The notes under the pieces were generated by a model. It was not told where the DNA came from. It saw nothing but the letters and a program-made list of their open reading frames with translations, and searched no databases. 38,378 bases of DNA, taken from positions 1-38,378 of the forward strand of contig CAJTVD010000037.1 of NCBI GenBank assembly GCA_910579495.1, read 5' to 3'. This DNA comes from an uncultured Lachnospiraceae bacterium (GTDB taxonomy: Bacteria; Bacillota; Clostridia; Lachnospirales; Lachnospiraceae). The translations under genes and the position numbers were made by a program. The first letter of the stretch is position 1. Each line of letters begins with the position of its first letter. Below, piece by piece: positions 16,448-25,041 of this stretch.

Positions 16448-19400
16448 CTAATAGCCATAGGGAGAAGGCGTATCAGCTATCATCTGTTTTTCCTTTTTCA
16501 GCCCAATATCATACATAACCGCCTTATGCCCTGCCTGTAGTGTTTCATAAAGCCTGCCATTTTTATTATAAGTAAGATGGAACACAAGGTCGGACAGCCA
16601 TTTTTTGAATGATGGGTTATCCTGGAACTGCTTAAACAGTTCCATGTTGTCCGCCATGATGGCAAAAATGGCCTGCTGCAATGCCCGTTCGCTTTCCAGC
16701 CGCGCACTTTGTTCATCAGAGTTTTTCATGGCGTTCTGATATTTCTCATCCCTGGAAACCATAGCAGGGATATCAAGTATTTGCCTGCGCACATTATCTG
16801 CATCATTCCAGTTAATGTTTCCAAACATGTCATTAAAGTCAGACAGGATCACGGACAGCAAATCCATTTCTGGCCCAACAGCGTGGCCTATGTTGCCTGC
16901 CGGGATAGGGTCAACCTTGGCATCCGAGTCTTTCAGTTTAATGGCAACTGCTTCACGGGCTTCATTCCGGTAACTCTCCAGGCCAATCGCCTCTAAAATC
17001 CCCTGCGAGAAATCGTCTTCCCGTGGAGAAGGCAGCTTGGGAATGAGCAGATTTAAGAAAATAGACAGTTTTTCCCATTCCGCATTGCCATAAGGCAAAA
17101 TAGCGCCAAGGAAACCATATGTACGCACAAAAGCTTTCGCCGCGCTTTTGCATTTGATCTGCTCATCTGTTTCAAGCTGCCTGTAGGCCATGGTGCAGGC
17201 ATCCAGCGTGGGGTCAAGTTTATCGCGGCCAGCACCGTCCAAATACAGGCCCACCAGCCTTTCCACATCATCATTTGAGTAGATTTGGCAGCTTTCTATT
17301 ATGGAAATAAGATCGTACAGCTTGTTAGGGTCAGTTTCTCCGGACAGGACCGTCGTTCGGTAATACCTGGAAAAAGCCTCCTGGATTATTTCCGGCTTAT
17401 TGGCGAAATCCAAAACAAAAGTATCATGCTTCTTGGGATGAGCGCGGTTCAACCTGGAAAGGGTCTGCACTGCTTTAATATCGCAGAGCATCTTGTCCAC
17501 ATACATGGTGTGGAGTAAAGGCTCGTCAAACCCTGTCTGGAACATATCCGCCACCACTAGGATACGGTATGGGTCCTGCTTCAAGGTTTGCGGGATTTTG
17601 GCATCTGGGAACCCGTTCATCGCCGCGGATGTAAGCCCCTGATATTCACCTGAAAAGGCAATAAGTGCCTTATAAGGGCTGTTCCTTCTAGCTAAGCACT
17701 TGTTGACCGCATAATAGTATTCGGCACACCGGGGAATGCTTGCCGTAACAACCATCGCCCGCGCCTGCCCGCCGACTTTGCCTTTGGCTATGACCTGTTC
17801 ATGGAAATGCTCCACCATCATGGCTGATTTTTGGGCAATGGTATACTTGTTTCCCTCCACAAAGCTGCGCAGTTTTTTCTGCGCCCGTTTTTTATCAAAC
17901 ATGGGGTCGTCTTCAACCGTTTTCATCAATTTATAGAAGCTGTCAATGGTAGTATAATTTTGAAGTACATCCAGGATAAACCCTTCCTGGATCGCCTGCT
18001 TCATTGTATATACATGGAACGGCCTATGCTTGCTATCGCCGCCATCCTGACAGGGAACTCCGAAGGTTTCAAGCGTTTTGTTCTTGGGCGTAGCGGTAAA
18101 AGCAAAGTAACTGGCATTGGACAGCAGCTTACGCCCCTCCACCATGGCATTGATCTTATCTTCATTGTCCATCCCATCATCAGACATAAGGCCGGAAAGC
18201 GCGAGATTCATCTGTGCGGAGTTCCTGCCATTCTGGCCCGAATGTGCCTCATCAATCACGATCGCAAAGTGATTCTCTTTATGCTCCGCCCCAAGCTGCG
18301 GCAGGATATATGGAAACTTCTCAATAGTTGCCACAATGATCCTTTTGCCATCCATGATTGCCTTCGTCAAGTCCCCCGAATGTTCAGCCCACACCACTGT
18401 ATTGCTGACCTGCATAAATTGCTTGATGGTGTCCCTGATCTGCTTGTCAAGAATACGCCGGTCAGTAACCACAATAACGGAATCAATTATCGGCCGCCCA
18501 TCCTTTTCCAGGCCAATCAGTTGATGGGCAAGCCACGCAATGGAGTTAGATTTTCCACTGCCCGCACTGTGCTGGATAAGGTATTTCCTCCCAACGCCGT
18601 TTTCCCTCACATCCGCTAATAGCCTCTCCACCACATCCAACTGATGATAGCGGGGAAACACCTGACGGATGCTTTTCTTTTTTGTGTCCGGGTTTGTTTC
18701 CTCAATAACCTGGGCATAATTTTCAATGATACGCGTAAGCTTTGCCTTTGTTAAAATGCCTTTCCAGAGATAATCAGTCATGATACCATCGGGATTTGGC
18801 GGATTGCCTGCGCCATCGTTATAACCTTTATCAAAAGGCAGAAACCAGCTATCCTTACCGGAAAGCTTCGTACAGAACTTGACCCGGGCGTCATCTACCG
18901 CAAAATGTACCATGCAACGTTTAAAAGCAAACAGCATCTGGCGTGGGTCACGGTCATCCTTATATTGTTGTACAGCATCCTCCACATTCTGCTTCGTCAA
19001 CTGGTTTTTTAATTCAAAGGTAATGACAGGAAGCCCATTGAGGAAGATACACATATCCAGCGCCAGTTTCCCCATATCCTGTGAATAACGGAGCTGGCGT
19101 GTGACACTGAAAATATTTTTCCCAAATCTCTCCTTTGCTTTTGTATTGTTCTCAGTGGGTGCCAGATAAAAAAGAACCAAATTTTCCGGGTACGCTTTGA
19201 TACCATTGCGGAGGACATCTATAATTCCTCTCCTGGCCAGTTCTCCCTGCAAACGGTTCAGGAACTGGCGCTTTTTTTGTTCTGATTTGAATACGCCCAG
19301 CCTTTCCACCGAATCCGGCTGCGTATCCATGAGAAAACGGAGCAGGCGCGTTTCGTCGATGGCATATTCTTTGTTATAATCGGCATTGGAACCCTCCTCA

Positions 19401-19474
19401 TAGCCATTATGTTCCACAAGCCATTTTACAATGAGCATCTCTAGCCCGTTTTCCTTTGTGTCCGTAAAAGCCAT
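16448..19474 (-). CDS. hsdR: Type I restriction enzyme, HsdR subunit
   Basis: The 1008-residue motor and nuclease subunit cuts unmodified DNA after ATP-driven translocation. The N-terminal nuclease domain has the PD-(D/E)xK signature with D140 in LALDMCIFLNG and E154-x-K156 in ITFELKN. The helicase core has Walker A HSAGSGKS at 302-309, DEAH at 408-411 (VIDEAHSGQ), FAFTATPKNKT, and the later motif TLSRLNRAHPKKHDT. The C-terminal helical region should contact the methylase. ATG at 19474 is chosen because AGGAGG is seven bases upstream. It follows the HsdM-HsdS gene in the same orientation, so restriction and modification are likely co-transcribed. Confidence 0.95.
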   Translation of the reverse strand: MAFTDTKENGLEMLIVKWLVEHNGYEEGSNADYNKEYAIDETRLLRFLMDTQPDSVERLGVFKSEQKKRQFLNRLQGELARRGIIDVLRNGIKAYPENLVLFYLAPTENNTKAKERFGKNIFSVTRQLRYSQDMGKLALDMCIFLNGLPVITFELKNQLTKQNVEDAVQQYKDDRDPRQMLFAFKRCMVHFAVDDARVKFCTKLSGKDSWFLPFDKGYNDGAGNPPNPDGIMTDYLWKGILTKAKLTRIIENYAQVIEETNPDTKKKSIRQVFPRYHQLDVVERLLADVRENGVGRKYLIQHSAGSGKSNSIAWLAHQLIGLEKDGRPIIDSVIVVTDRRILDKQIRDTIKQFMQVSNTVVWAEHSGDLTKAIMDGKRIIVATIEKFPYILPQLGAEHKENHFAIVIDEAHSGQNGRNSAQMNLALSGLMSDDGMDNEDKINAMVEGRKLLSNASYFAFTATPKNKTLETFGVPCQDGGDSKHRPFHVYTMKQAIQEGFILDVLQNYTTIDSFYKLMKTVEDDPMFDKKRAQKKLRSFVEGNKYTIAQKSAMMVEHFHEQVIAKGKVGGQARAMVVTASIPRCAEYYYAVNKCLARRNSPYKALIAFSGEYQGLTSAAMNGFPDAKIPQTLKQDPYRILVVADMFQTGFDEPLLHTMYVDKMLCDIKAVQTLSRLNRAHPKKHDTFVLDFANKPEIIQEAFSRYYRTTVLSGETDPNKLYDLISIIESCQIYSNDDVERLVGLYLDGAGRDKLDPTLDACTMAYRQLETDEQIKCKSAAKAFVRTYGFLGAILPYGNAEWEKLSIFLNLLIPKLPSPREDDFSQGILEAIGLESYRNEAREAVAIKLKDSDAKVDPIPAGNIGHAVGPEMDLLSVILSDFNDMFGNINWNDADNVRRQILDIPAMVSRDEKYQNAMKNSDEQSARLESERALQQAIFAIMADNMELFKQFQDNPSFKKWLSDLVFHLTYNKNGRLYETLQAGHKAVMYDIGLKKEKQMIADTPSPYGY

Positions 19475-19497
19475 CTCCATCCCTCCTGTTCTTCAAT

Positions 19498-19605
19498 CTA
19501 CCGGCGGCCAGCTTCAATTTCATTGTACTGCCCTTCGGCGTTAGGCAGTGCAAAAGGATAGCCTATCCTCACAGCGTACTCGTTTCTGTCTACAAAAAAA
19601 TCCAT
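19498..19605 (-). CDS. Possible 35-residue small ORF between hsdMS and hsdR
   Basis: The frame starts at ATG 19605, 12 bases after the hsdMS stop, and ends at TAG 19498-19500, 23 bases before hsdR. It encodes MDFFVDRNEYAVRIGYPF and a further 17 residues. AAAAGG directly abuts the ATG, so translation would be inefficient. I recognise no family. It might be a chance ORF, a small coupling peptide, or a scar from rearrangement of a separate hsdS gene. Only its location between two co-oriented genes supports it. Confidence 0.3.
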   Translation of the reverse strand: MDFFVDRNEYAVRIGYPFALPNAEGQYNEIEAGRR

Positions 19606-19617
19606 CCTTTTGATAAT

Positions 19618-22317
19618 TTATTTTCCATCATCCTCACCTTCCGTTATCTCAGCATTTTCAAAAACGCCCATCTCTTCCTCTATAAATTCGTAATCCGGGA
19701 TTTCAATGTTCCGAATATCAGTCTCGCCTGTCACAATTCCCGACATAATCGAATCCCTATATTCCTTCAGCAATGAGATTTCTTTTATGCGTGCGTTTAT
19801 CCGTGTGTTTATGCAATCAAGATACTTTGCGATCTGCTCCTGTTCGTCAATTGGCGGCACAGGAATACGAATATTCTTTAGTATACGGTAATCAATATTT
19901 TGCCCTTCCCGTATACCAGTTACACAGGATTGAAGTAAATTAATAAATGCTTTGGACTTTGCCAAATGTTTAAAATAATTCACCGAAATTCCATGAGGGA
20001 CCATAATCGTATATGCGGGACTTATAATTCCCTGGTAATATGCACGTTCTATACCTCCCTGAAAAGAACGTAATGATATAACAAAATCATCTTTCTTTAC
20101 AAGCTTTAACAGCTCCAAATCCTTTGTTGCCTCTACAGTCCTTTGGCCATACACATTTTTGGGAACAACTCCCATATTTTGGGTTGCTGCCAGCATAGGT
20201 TCATCCGGATAACCTTTTTCAGAACGTTCCTCAAATAGAAATTTAATTTTCACAGCTTTCCAGTGAGATGGAATTGAAGCCAACCAGTATTCATCAATTT
20301 TTTTATAAGATTCATATTGTAAAGGAACAAGAAACTGCATCTGCTGATTTATTACCAACTGAATACGTTCAATCCTTTCCTGGATTAACCGTAAATCTAC
20401 CTGCCGTTTCTCTTTCTGAAAATATTTTGTAAATCTGATTTCATACCCAATCTGTGTTTTCTTGTCATCCACATACGCGTCCGGGGCATAAACCAGTACC
20501 TCGTTCTGCATAAATGCTTCGATACCACCATCATAAGTAAACGGGACATTTTCCGTATCGCGCAAATCAACATCCGGCTCACCATCAATGGGCTGTGCAG
20601 TGGGATCCTTCTCTGTAATGAATGGGCGGATTTTCTTTAAAACACCCGCTTTTAGTTTTGTTTCCCTGGCAAAAGCTGTCCAATCATCAGTTGGCGTTCC
20701 TGCCGGGACAGATGCAAGGGCTTTCCTTACATCTTCCAATTCATCCGCCTTTTTAAAAATATCAGCAGGAATTTCCCTGCCGGGATAAACACGCAGGCGC
20801 AGAGGGCGCTCCACAGTGATAGACCAGCTGGCAAACTCTTCATTGTCAAAAATCATGCTCACCTGGCTTTGCTCCATCTCCATAAAAATACGGATAATTT
20901 CCTTGCGGATTTCCGGTGTGAACTCACAATTTTTCCTGCCCATATTTTTACGGAGAGGGGATTTCATAGCCGTAGCGTCAATTAGCTGGATTTTACCCTT
21001 GCGTTGCACCGCTTTCCGGTTGGAAAGAATCCAGATAAATGTTCCAATACCTGTGTTGTAGAACATATTCTCCGGAAGCGCTATAATTGCCTCCACCAGA
21101 TCATTCTCAATCAAATAGCGGCGGGCGTTGCTTTCCCCACTGCCAGCGTCTCCTGTAAAAATGGATGAGCCGTTATGTACCTCGGCAATCCGGCTGCCAA
21201 GGGGGGAGTCCTTTTTCATTTTTGCCACATTGTTCAGCAAAAACAAAAGCTGGCCATCACTGGTCCTGGGTATCATGGCAAGCTGCCTGCCGTCCTCCAG
21301 ATCAATATTGAACCGGGTATCTAAAATTTCCTTTTTGCCTCCCATTTTCTCAGCATCAGTTTTCCAGCTTTTTCCATAGGGGGGATTTGACAGCATAAAA
21401 TCGAACTGACGGCCAGCATTTCCGTCAAGAGACAACGTGGATCCATAGCTGATATGCTCCGCCTGTTCGCCATCACCTTTGAGAAGCATATCGGCTTTAC
21501 AGATAGCGTAAGTTTCCGGCTGGATCTCCTGTCCAAATAAATGGATAGAGACACTCTTTCCCTGCCCCTGGGCAAGCGTCATAAGCCTGTCCTGGGCTAC
21601 GGTGAGCATACCGCCTGTCCCACAGGCTCCGTCATAACAGGAATAGGTTGCATCTTTCACTTGGTCGGCCACCGGCATAAATATCAGGTCGGCCATTAGC
21701 TCGACAACATCCCGGGGTGTCCAGTGTTCTCCTGCTTCTTCGTTGTTTTCTTCATTAAATTTACGGATCAGTTCTTCAAAAACCGTCCCCATGCTATGGT
21801 TATCCAGACCAGGATGTTTTACAACTGTTTTGGCATCATCTTTATACACAGGGTTTGGGCTGAGATTGATGTCCGGTGAGATAAACTTCTCAATAACTGC
21901 CCCAAGGATATCTGCCTCAACCATTGTATTAATCTGGTTCCGGAACTTGAATTTCTCCAAAATCTCCTGCACATTAGGTGAAAAACCATCAAGGTATTCC
22001 TCAAAATCTGCTTTCAGGGTTTGCCGTTTCCCACGGCTGGTAAGGTCGCGGAGCAGAAATGGGGAGTCATTGCAGAATGCCTGGCCTGCGGCATTGCAAA
22101 GGGCCGGCCACTGGTTGTCGATACCCGCACCATCCAAAGTCCTTTTCATATCCCTGACAGCTTTCTTTGTTGGCTCCAGCAAAACATCTAGCCGACGGAT
22201 AACTGTCATAGGCAGAATGACATCACGGTATTTGCCGCGTACATATACATCGCGCAAGCAGTCATCTGCAATCCCCCATATAAAACTTACAATCGAATTA
22301 TGCACCTGATTGTCCAT
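19618..22317 (-). CDS. HsdM-HsdS fusion with a single target recognition domain
   Basis: This 899-residue protein joins a type I N6-adenine methyltransferase to half a specificity subunit. Residues 1-165 are the HsdM N-terminal helical domain (SFIWGIADDCLRDVY). The methylase core has the AdoMet motif DGACGTGGM at 229-237 and catalytic NPPYGKSW at 311-318. After a linker, about residues 676-820 form one target recognition domain (YWLASIPSHWKAVKIKFLFE), ending in the HsdS-type IPVPPIDEQEQIAKYLD and a conserved helix to about 860. A standard HsdS has two such domains, so this one must pair with itself or a partner. The start is ATG at 22317 with AAGGAG six bases upstream. No separate hsdS is in the window. 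Confidence 0.92.
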   Translation of the reverse strand: MDNQVHNSIVSFIWGIADDCLRDVYVRGKYRDVILPMTVIRRLDVLLEPTKKAVRDMKRTLDGAGIDNQWPALCNAAGQAFCNDSPFLLRDLTSRGKRQTLKADFEEYLDGFSPNVQEILEKFKFRNQINTMVEADILGAVIEKFISPDINLSPNPVYKDDAKTVVKHPGLDNHSMGTVFEELIRKFNEENNEEAGEHWTPRDVVELMADLIFMPVADQVKDATYSCYDGACGTGGMLTVAQDRLMTLAQGQGKSVSIHLFGQEIQPETYAICKADMLLKGDGEQAEHISYGSTLSLDGNAGRQFDFMLSNPPYGKSWKTDAEKMGGKKEILDTRFNIDLEDGRQLAMIPRTSDGQLLFLLNNVAKMKKDSPLGSRIAEVHNGSSIFTGDAGSGESNARRYLIENDLVEAIIALPENMFYNTGIGTFIWILSNRKAVQRKGKIQLIDATAMKSPLRKNMGRKNCEFTPEIRKEIIRIFMEMEQSQVSMIFDNEEFASWSITVERPLRLRVYPGREIPADIFKKADELEDVRKALASVPAGTPTDDWTAFARETKLKAGVLKKIRPFITEKDPTAQPIDGEPDVDLRDTENVPFTYDGGIEAFMQNEVLVYAPDAYVDDKKTQIGYEIRFTKYFQKEKRQVDLRLIQERIERIQLVINQQMQFLVPLQYESYKKIDEYWLASIPSHWKAVKIKFLFEERSEKGYPDEPMLAATQNMGVVPKNVYGQRTVEATKDLELLKLVKKDDFVISLRSFQGGIERAYYQGIISPAYTIMVPHGISVNYFKHLAKSKAFINLLQSCVTGIREGQNIDYRILKNIRIPVPPIDEQEQIAKYLDCINTRINARIKEISLLKEYRDSIMSGIVTGETDIRNIEIPDYEFIEEEMGVFENAEITEGEDDGK

Positions 22318-22655
22318 GTTTTTCTCCTTTGTGAGATCCGGCTCCATTGGGCCAATATTATCCTTTTGGCCTACCCCCCTCAGAAAGATCTCTTCCCTTT
22401 GTCCCTTTTGTATCCGGCGGGCTTGCCCGTATTCCCGTATGGACCCAGGGATGACGCACAGCCCCGCCTCTTCTAAAATCTCCCGGGCAAGCGCCTCTTC
22501 CCTGGTTTCGCCAGCTTCTATGCCGCCCTCCGGAAATTTGTAATAATCATATTTCCGGCTATGTATATTGCCGCTTTCCCGTCCTTGATGATGATCCCTC
22601 TGGCAGAGGGCCTGCGGAAAACCCTTCCGTTCCCATCATAATTTTTCATCCGCAT
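22318..22655 (-). pseudogene. Nudix hydrolase, frameshifted and cut by the hsdMS insertion
   Basis: From ATG 22655 the frame encodes RPSARGIIIKDGKAA, a Nudix-type first strand. The frame then shifts, and the continuation (SRKYDYYKFP, then the Nudix box GGIEAGETREEALAREI followed by LEEAGL) is in another frame. The box fits the GX5EX7REUXEEXGU consensus. After about EYGQARRIQKGQREEIF the likeness ends and the frame runs without a stop into hsdMS. The ancestral gene began nine bases after the acetyltransferase stop. Both the frameshift and the missing C-terminus would inactivate it. The true event could be a sequencing error plus one insertion, but the lost end is real. Confidence 0.75.
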
Positions 22656-22664
22656 GGGAAACCC

Positions 22665-23705
22665 TTACCCCCTGTGAAGATACATTCTTGACATCTTCTC
22701 TTCTCCATCCCCCTGCGCCATACAATAAAACTCCCATCCATATCTCTCATAAAAGGAAGTATGGTCTGTAAGAAGATATAACGTATGGATCCCTTTCTCT
22801 TTCATATCACCGCACACATAATCCAGCAGGGCACCGGCCACGCCCCGTCCCCGCCGGTCTTCCTCTGTGTAAACGGCACAGACATTTGGTGACAGGTCTT
22901 TCCTGTTATGGAAGTCATTCTCAATAACCCCCACCCCACCGATTATCCGATCCCCCTCCATTGCCATATACCATTGTGGGACCGCTCCCTTTCCTGCCAG
23001 GCACGCCTCCATGCTTTCCAGGTAAGCGTCACAGGGGATCCCCCACTTTTGGTGAAACCACAAGGCAGCCTGCCCCTTTAACCAGGGCCTGTCTGTAAGC
23101 CGTATGATCTCATAGCTCTTTTGGCCGTTTTCCCGCATCACCCGGCAGGGATTGCCATAGGCTATCACGTTATCGGGGATATCCCTGGTGACTACGCTCC
23201 CAGCGCCTATCACCACATTGTCTCCAATAGTCACCCCAGGCATAATGATTACGCCGCCCCCGATCCATACATGGTCCCCAATGACCACCGGCGCTGTCTG
23301 GGTCTTACAAAATTCAAAAGAACCGTCTTCCCTGGGCTTTCCGAACCTGTCCACCGCATTGGTGGGATGAAAAGCCGTATAGATCTGGACATTAGGGGCG
23401 ATCAAAGCGTTGTCCCCGATCACGATTTTATTATCATCCAGAAAAGTACAGTTCATATTGACTTCGCAGTTATTCCCAAAATAAATATTGTTGCCGTAGT
23501 CCGCATAAAAAGGCGCCGTAATCCACAGATTTTTCCCCTGCCCGCCCAGCAGCTCATGAAGTATACGCGCCTTTTCCTGCGCATCAGCGGAATCTGTTTG
23601 GTTATAATCCCTGATGAGATCCTTCGCTTTATGCCATTGGTTTAACAATTCACTGTCGCCGCAGTCATAAAGCTGCCCTGCCAGCATTTTTTCTCTTTCT
23701 GTCAT
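22665..23705 (-). CDS. Maltose O-acetyltransferase-like protein fused to a GNAT domain
   Basis: The 346-residue protein has two acetyltransferase folds. Residues 1-60 are the Maa/NodL-type N-terminal helical segment (REKMLAGQLYDCGDSELL). Residues 70-190 are a left-handed beta-helix of hexapeptide repeats (VVIGDHVWIGGGVIIMPGVT, IGAGSVVTRDIPDNV), with His113 in AFHPTNAVDR as the expected catalytic residue. From about 200 a GNAT domain follows (WFHQKWGIPCDAYLESM, acetyl-CoA loop RRGRGVAG at 284-291, FYERYGWEF). Each part normally occurs as a separate protein. ATG 23705 is preferred, with GGGG upstream. Substrates are unknown; the Maa half may acetylate a sugar and the GNAT half a small molecule or protein. 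Confidence 0.88.
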   Translation of the reverse strand: MTEREKMLAGQLYDCGDSELLNQWHKAKDLIRDYNQTDSADAQEKARILHELLGGQGKNLWITAPFYADYGNNIYFGNNCEVNMNCTFLDDNKIVIGDNALIAPNVQIYTAFHPTNAVDRFGKPREDGSFEFCKTQTAPVVIGDHVWIGGGVIIMPGVTIGDNVVIGAGSVVTRDIPDNVIAYGNPCRVMRENGQKSYEIIRLTDRPWLKGQAALWFHQKWGIPCDAYLESMEACLAGKGAVPQWYMAMEGDRIIGGVGVIENDFHNRKDLSPNVCAVYTEEDRRGRGVAGALLDYVCGDMKEKGIHTLYLLTDHTSFYERYGWEFYCMAQGDGEEKMSRMYLHRG

Positions 23706-23819
23706 ATTTATCCCCATTTCTGCGCAGCCATCCCGCATACCAGGTTGGGTGCCGCGCTGTTTGTTCATTTTTATTATACCTTATCCGAACCAACTGTTAC
23801 AACTTTAGTATACCAGAAC

Positions 23820-24430
23820 AGAAATCCGCCGTTTAAAGGAAGAAAACGAATTCCTTGGGGTAGCACAGCCGTCGGAATTATTGCCTTAAAAACGGAGGAC
23901 GGCGTTATCAAAGGAAAGATTTCTTTCTACTGCCGGATGTTGGAAGTGACACGGCAGGGATTTTATGACTACTGGCAAACAAAGACTGTCCGTGGAAATA
24001 TCAGGATCTGGCGGATGCCATGCGGGCAATTGTGGCAGAAGATGAATGCAATGACACTTATGGAAGAATTCGTATGTATCAGGCGCTTTTGTTGAAACAG
24101 CCAGAAGGCATCCGCATACCCGGTGAACGGATCGTTTACCGCGTCATGGAGGAAATCGGACTCAGCCACCGCCCAAAGCGCAAACCAAACGGGATTCCAC
24201 GTCTGCAGAGCCATTAAAAAATGCATTACAGACATAACCGAAATCAAAGCAAAAGACGGGAAACTCTATGTGTCCGCCATATTTGACTGTTTTGACGCTG
24301 CAGTCCTTGGACTGGCAATGGATACGAACATGAAAGCGGCGCTGTGCAGACAGACACTTGAGAACGCTGCCCGATCCTATCCGGCACTCCGTGAAGCCGT
24401 GATCCATTCAGGCCGCGGAACACAGTATAT
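23820..24430 (+). pseudogene. IS3-family transposase remnant
   Basis: This is the only plus-strand coding trace. Pieces in successive frames read EIRRLKEENEFLG (OrfA zipper), ISFYCRMLEVTRQGFYDYW, DECNDTYGRIRMYQALLLKQ, RVMEEIGLSHRPKRKPNGI, then CITDITEIKAKDGKLYVSAI and AVIHSGRGTQY. These align in order to IS3-group OrfB with frameshifts and an internal deletion after PNGI. The second catalytic aspartate, usually in HSDRG, is glycine here. The sequence stops before the DDE glutamate region. No terminal inverted repeats were recognised. It is an old, inactive copy that abuts conjugation-gene debris. Confidence 0.85.
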
Positions 24431-24475
24431 AAACTCATTGCCTGTGGGTACGCTGATGCCTACCTTATTCCGCCT

Positions 24476-24655
24476 GGAAGGCTCCATGCCAAAGGCATTT
24501 CTCGTATTTGAGTCAGAGAGGTACTTGTATTTCGGGTACTTTGTGATGTCAAATTTATCCGAAAAGTACGGGCGCACTCCGCGCACCTGTAAATTGCACT
24601 TACCCCCGTCCATAACGGCGATCTCGACCTGTGTCATAAGCACTTTACCGTATTG
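24476..24655 (-). pseudogene. C-terminal fragment of a VirD4/TraG-type coupling protein
   Basis: The minus-strand frame reads YGKVLMTQVEIAVMDGGKC, then LQVRGVRPYFSDKFDITKY and YKYLSDSNTRNAFGMEP. This resembles the extreme C-terminus of conjugative coupling ATPases of Firmicutes integrative elements, where the normal ending is close to NAFDIEKYL. A stop codon lies two codons upstream of YGKV and everything before it, including the ATPase, is missing. The 3' side merges into the IS3 remnant on the opposite strand. It is good evidence that a conjugative element once occupied this site. The family is assigned from memory of homologues. Confidence 0.65.
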
Positions 24656-24762
24656 TCAAGTGTTGAATTAAATTATCGGGATAAACATAAAAAGTTACAA
24701 AAAAATTAAAGAATAGATGAAGAAAGCCCTATTCCTTAAAATCTTCTTATAACTCTTATCAT

Positions 24763-25002
24763 TTACATATCCGTATTAATTCTTTCAATGAACTCTTGAA
24801 GCTGTTTCACAAATAAATCTCGATCAATATAAATTAAATCACATTTTTTATCATCACTACCATCTGTCAAAGCATCGGATGCTATAGATATAATATCTTC
24901 TATACCATATCTTAACTATAAAGCATAAAGTAGCAATGAATTATCTCCATATGAATTTATCAAATCTCTTCGTCCTTTATAATTATCTATATATTTATAC
25001 AC
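24763..25002 (-). pseudogene. Small AT-rich gene with an in-frame TAG
   Basis: A GTG at 25002, six bases after AAGGAG, opens a frame of 79 codons ending in TAA at 24763-24765, with one in-frame TAG at 24916-24918. Flanking text reads DNSLLLYAL, stop, LRYGIEDIISIASDALTDG and DDKKCDLIYIDRDLF, which stays coding-like across the stop. A CAG-to-TAG change would explain it. The DDKKCDLIYID segment is reminiscent of the N-terminal part of some abortive-infection and helicase proteins, but I cannot name a family. It sits directly after the MT-A70 methyltransferase gene, with which it shares orientation and AT-rich composition. Confidence 0.45.
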
Positions 25003-25041
25003 ATCTTTCTCCTTATTATTTGTAAATCACGATTATTTATA

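Noticed and set aside
22207..22347. Longer start for hsdMS at ATG 22347
   Set aside because: The ten extra residues come from the Nudix remnant; AAGGAG is correctly spaced only for the ATG at 22317.
23745..24095. A separate 116-residue plus-strand gene
   Set aside because: Only its middle part (ISFYCRMLEVTRQGFYDYW) is meaningful and belongs to the IS3 transposase in one of several frames; the ends are out-of-frame sequence.
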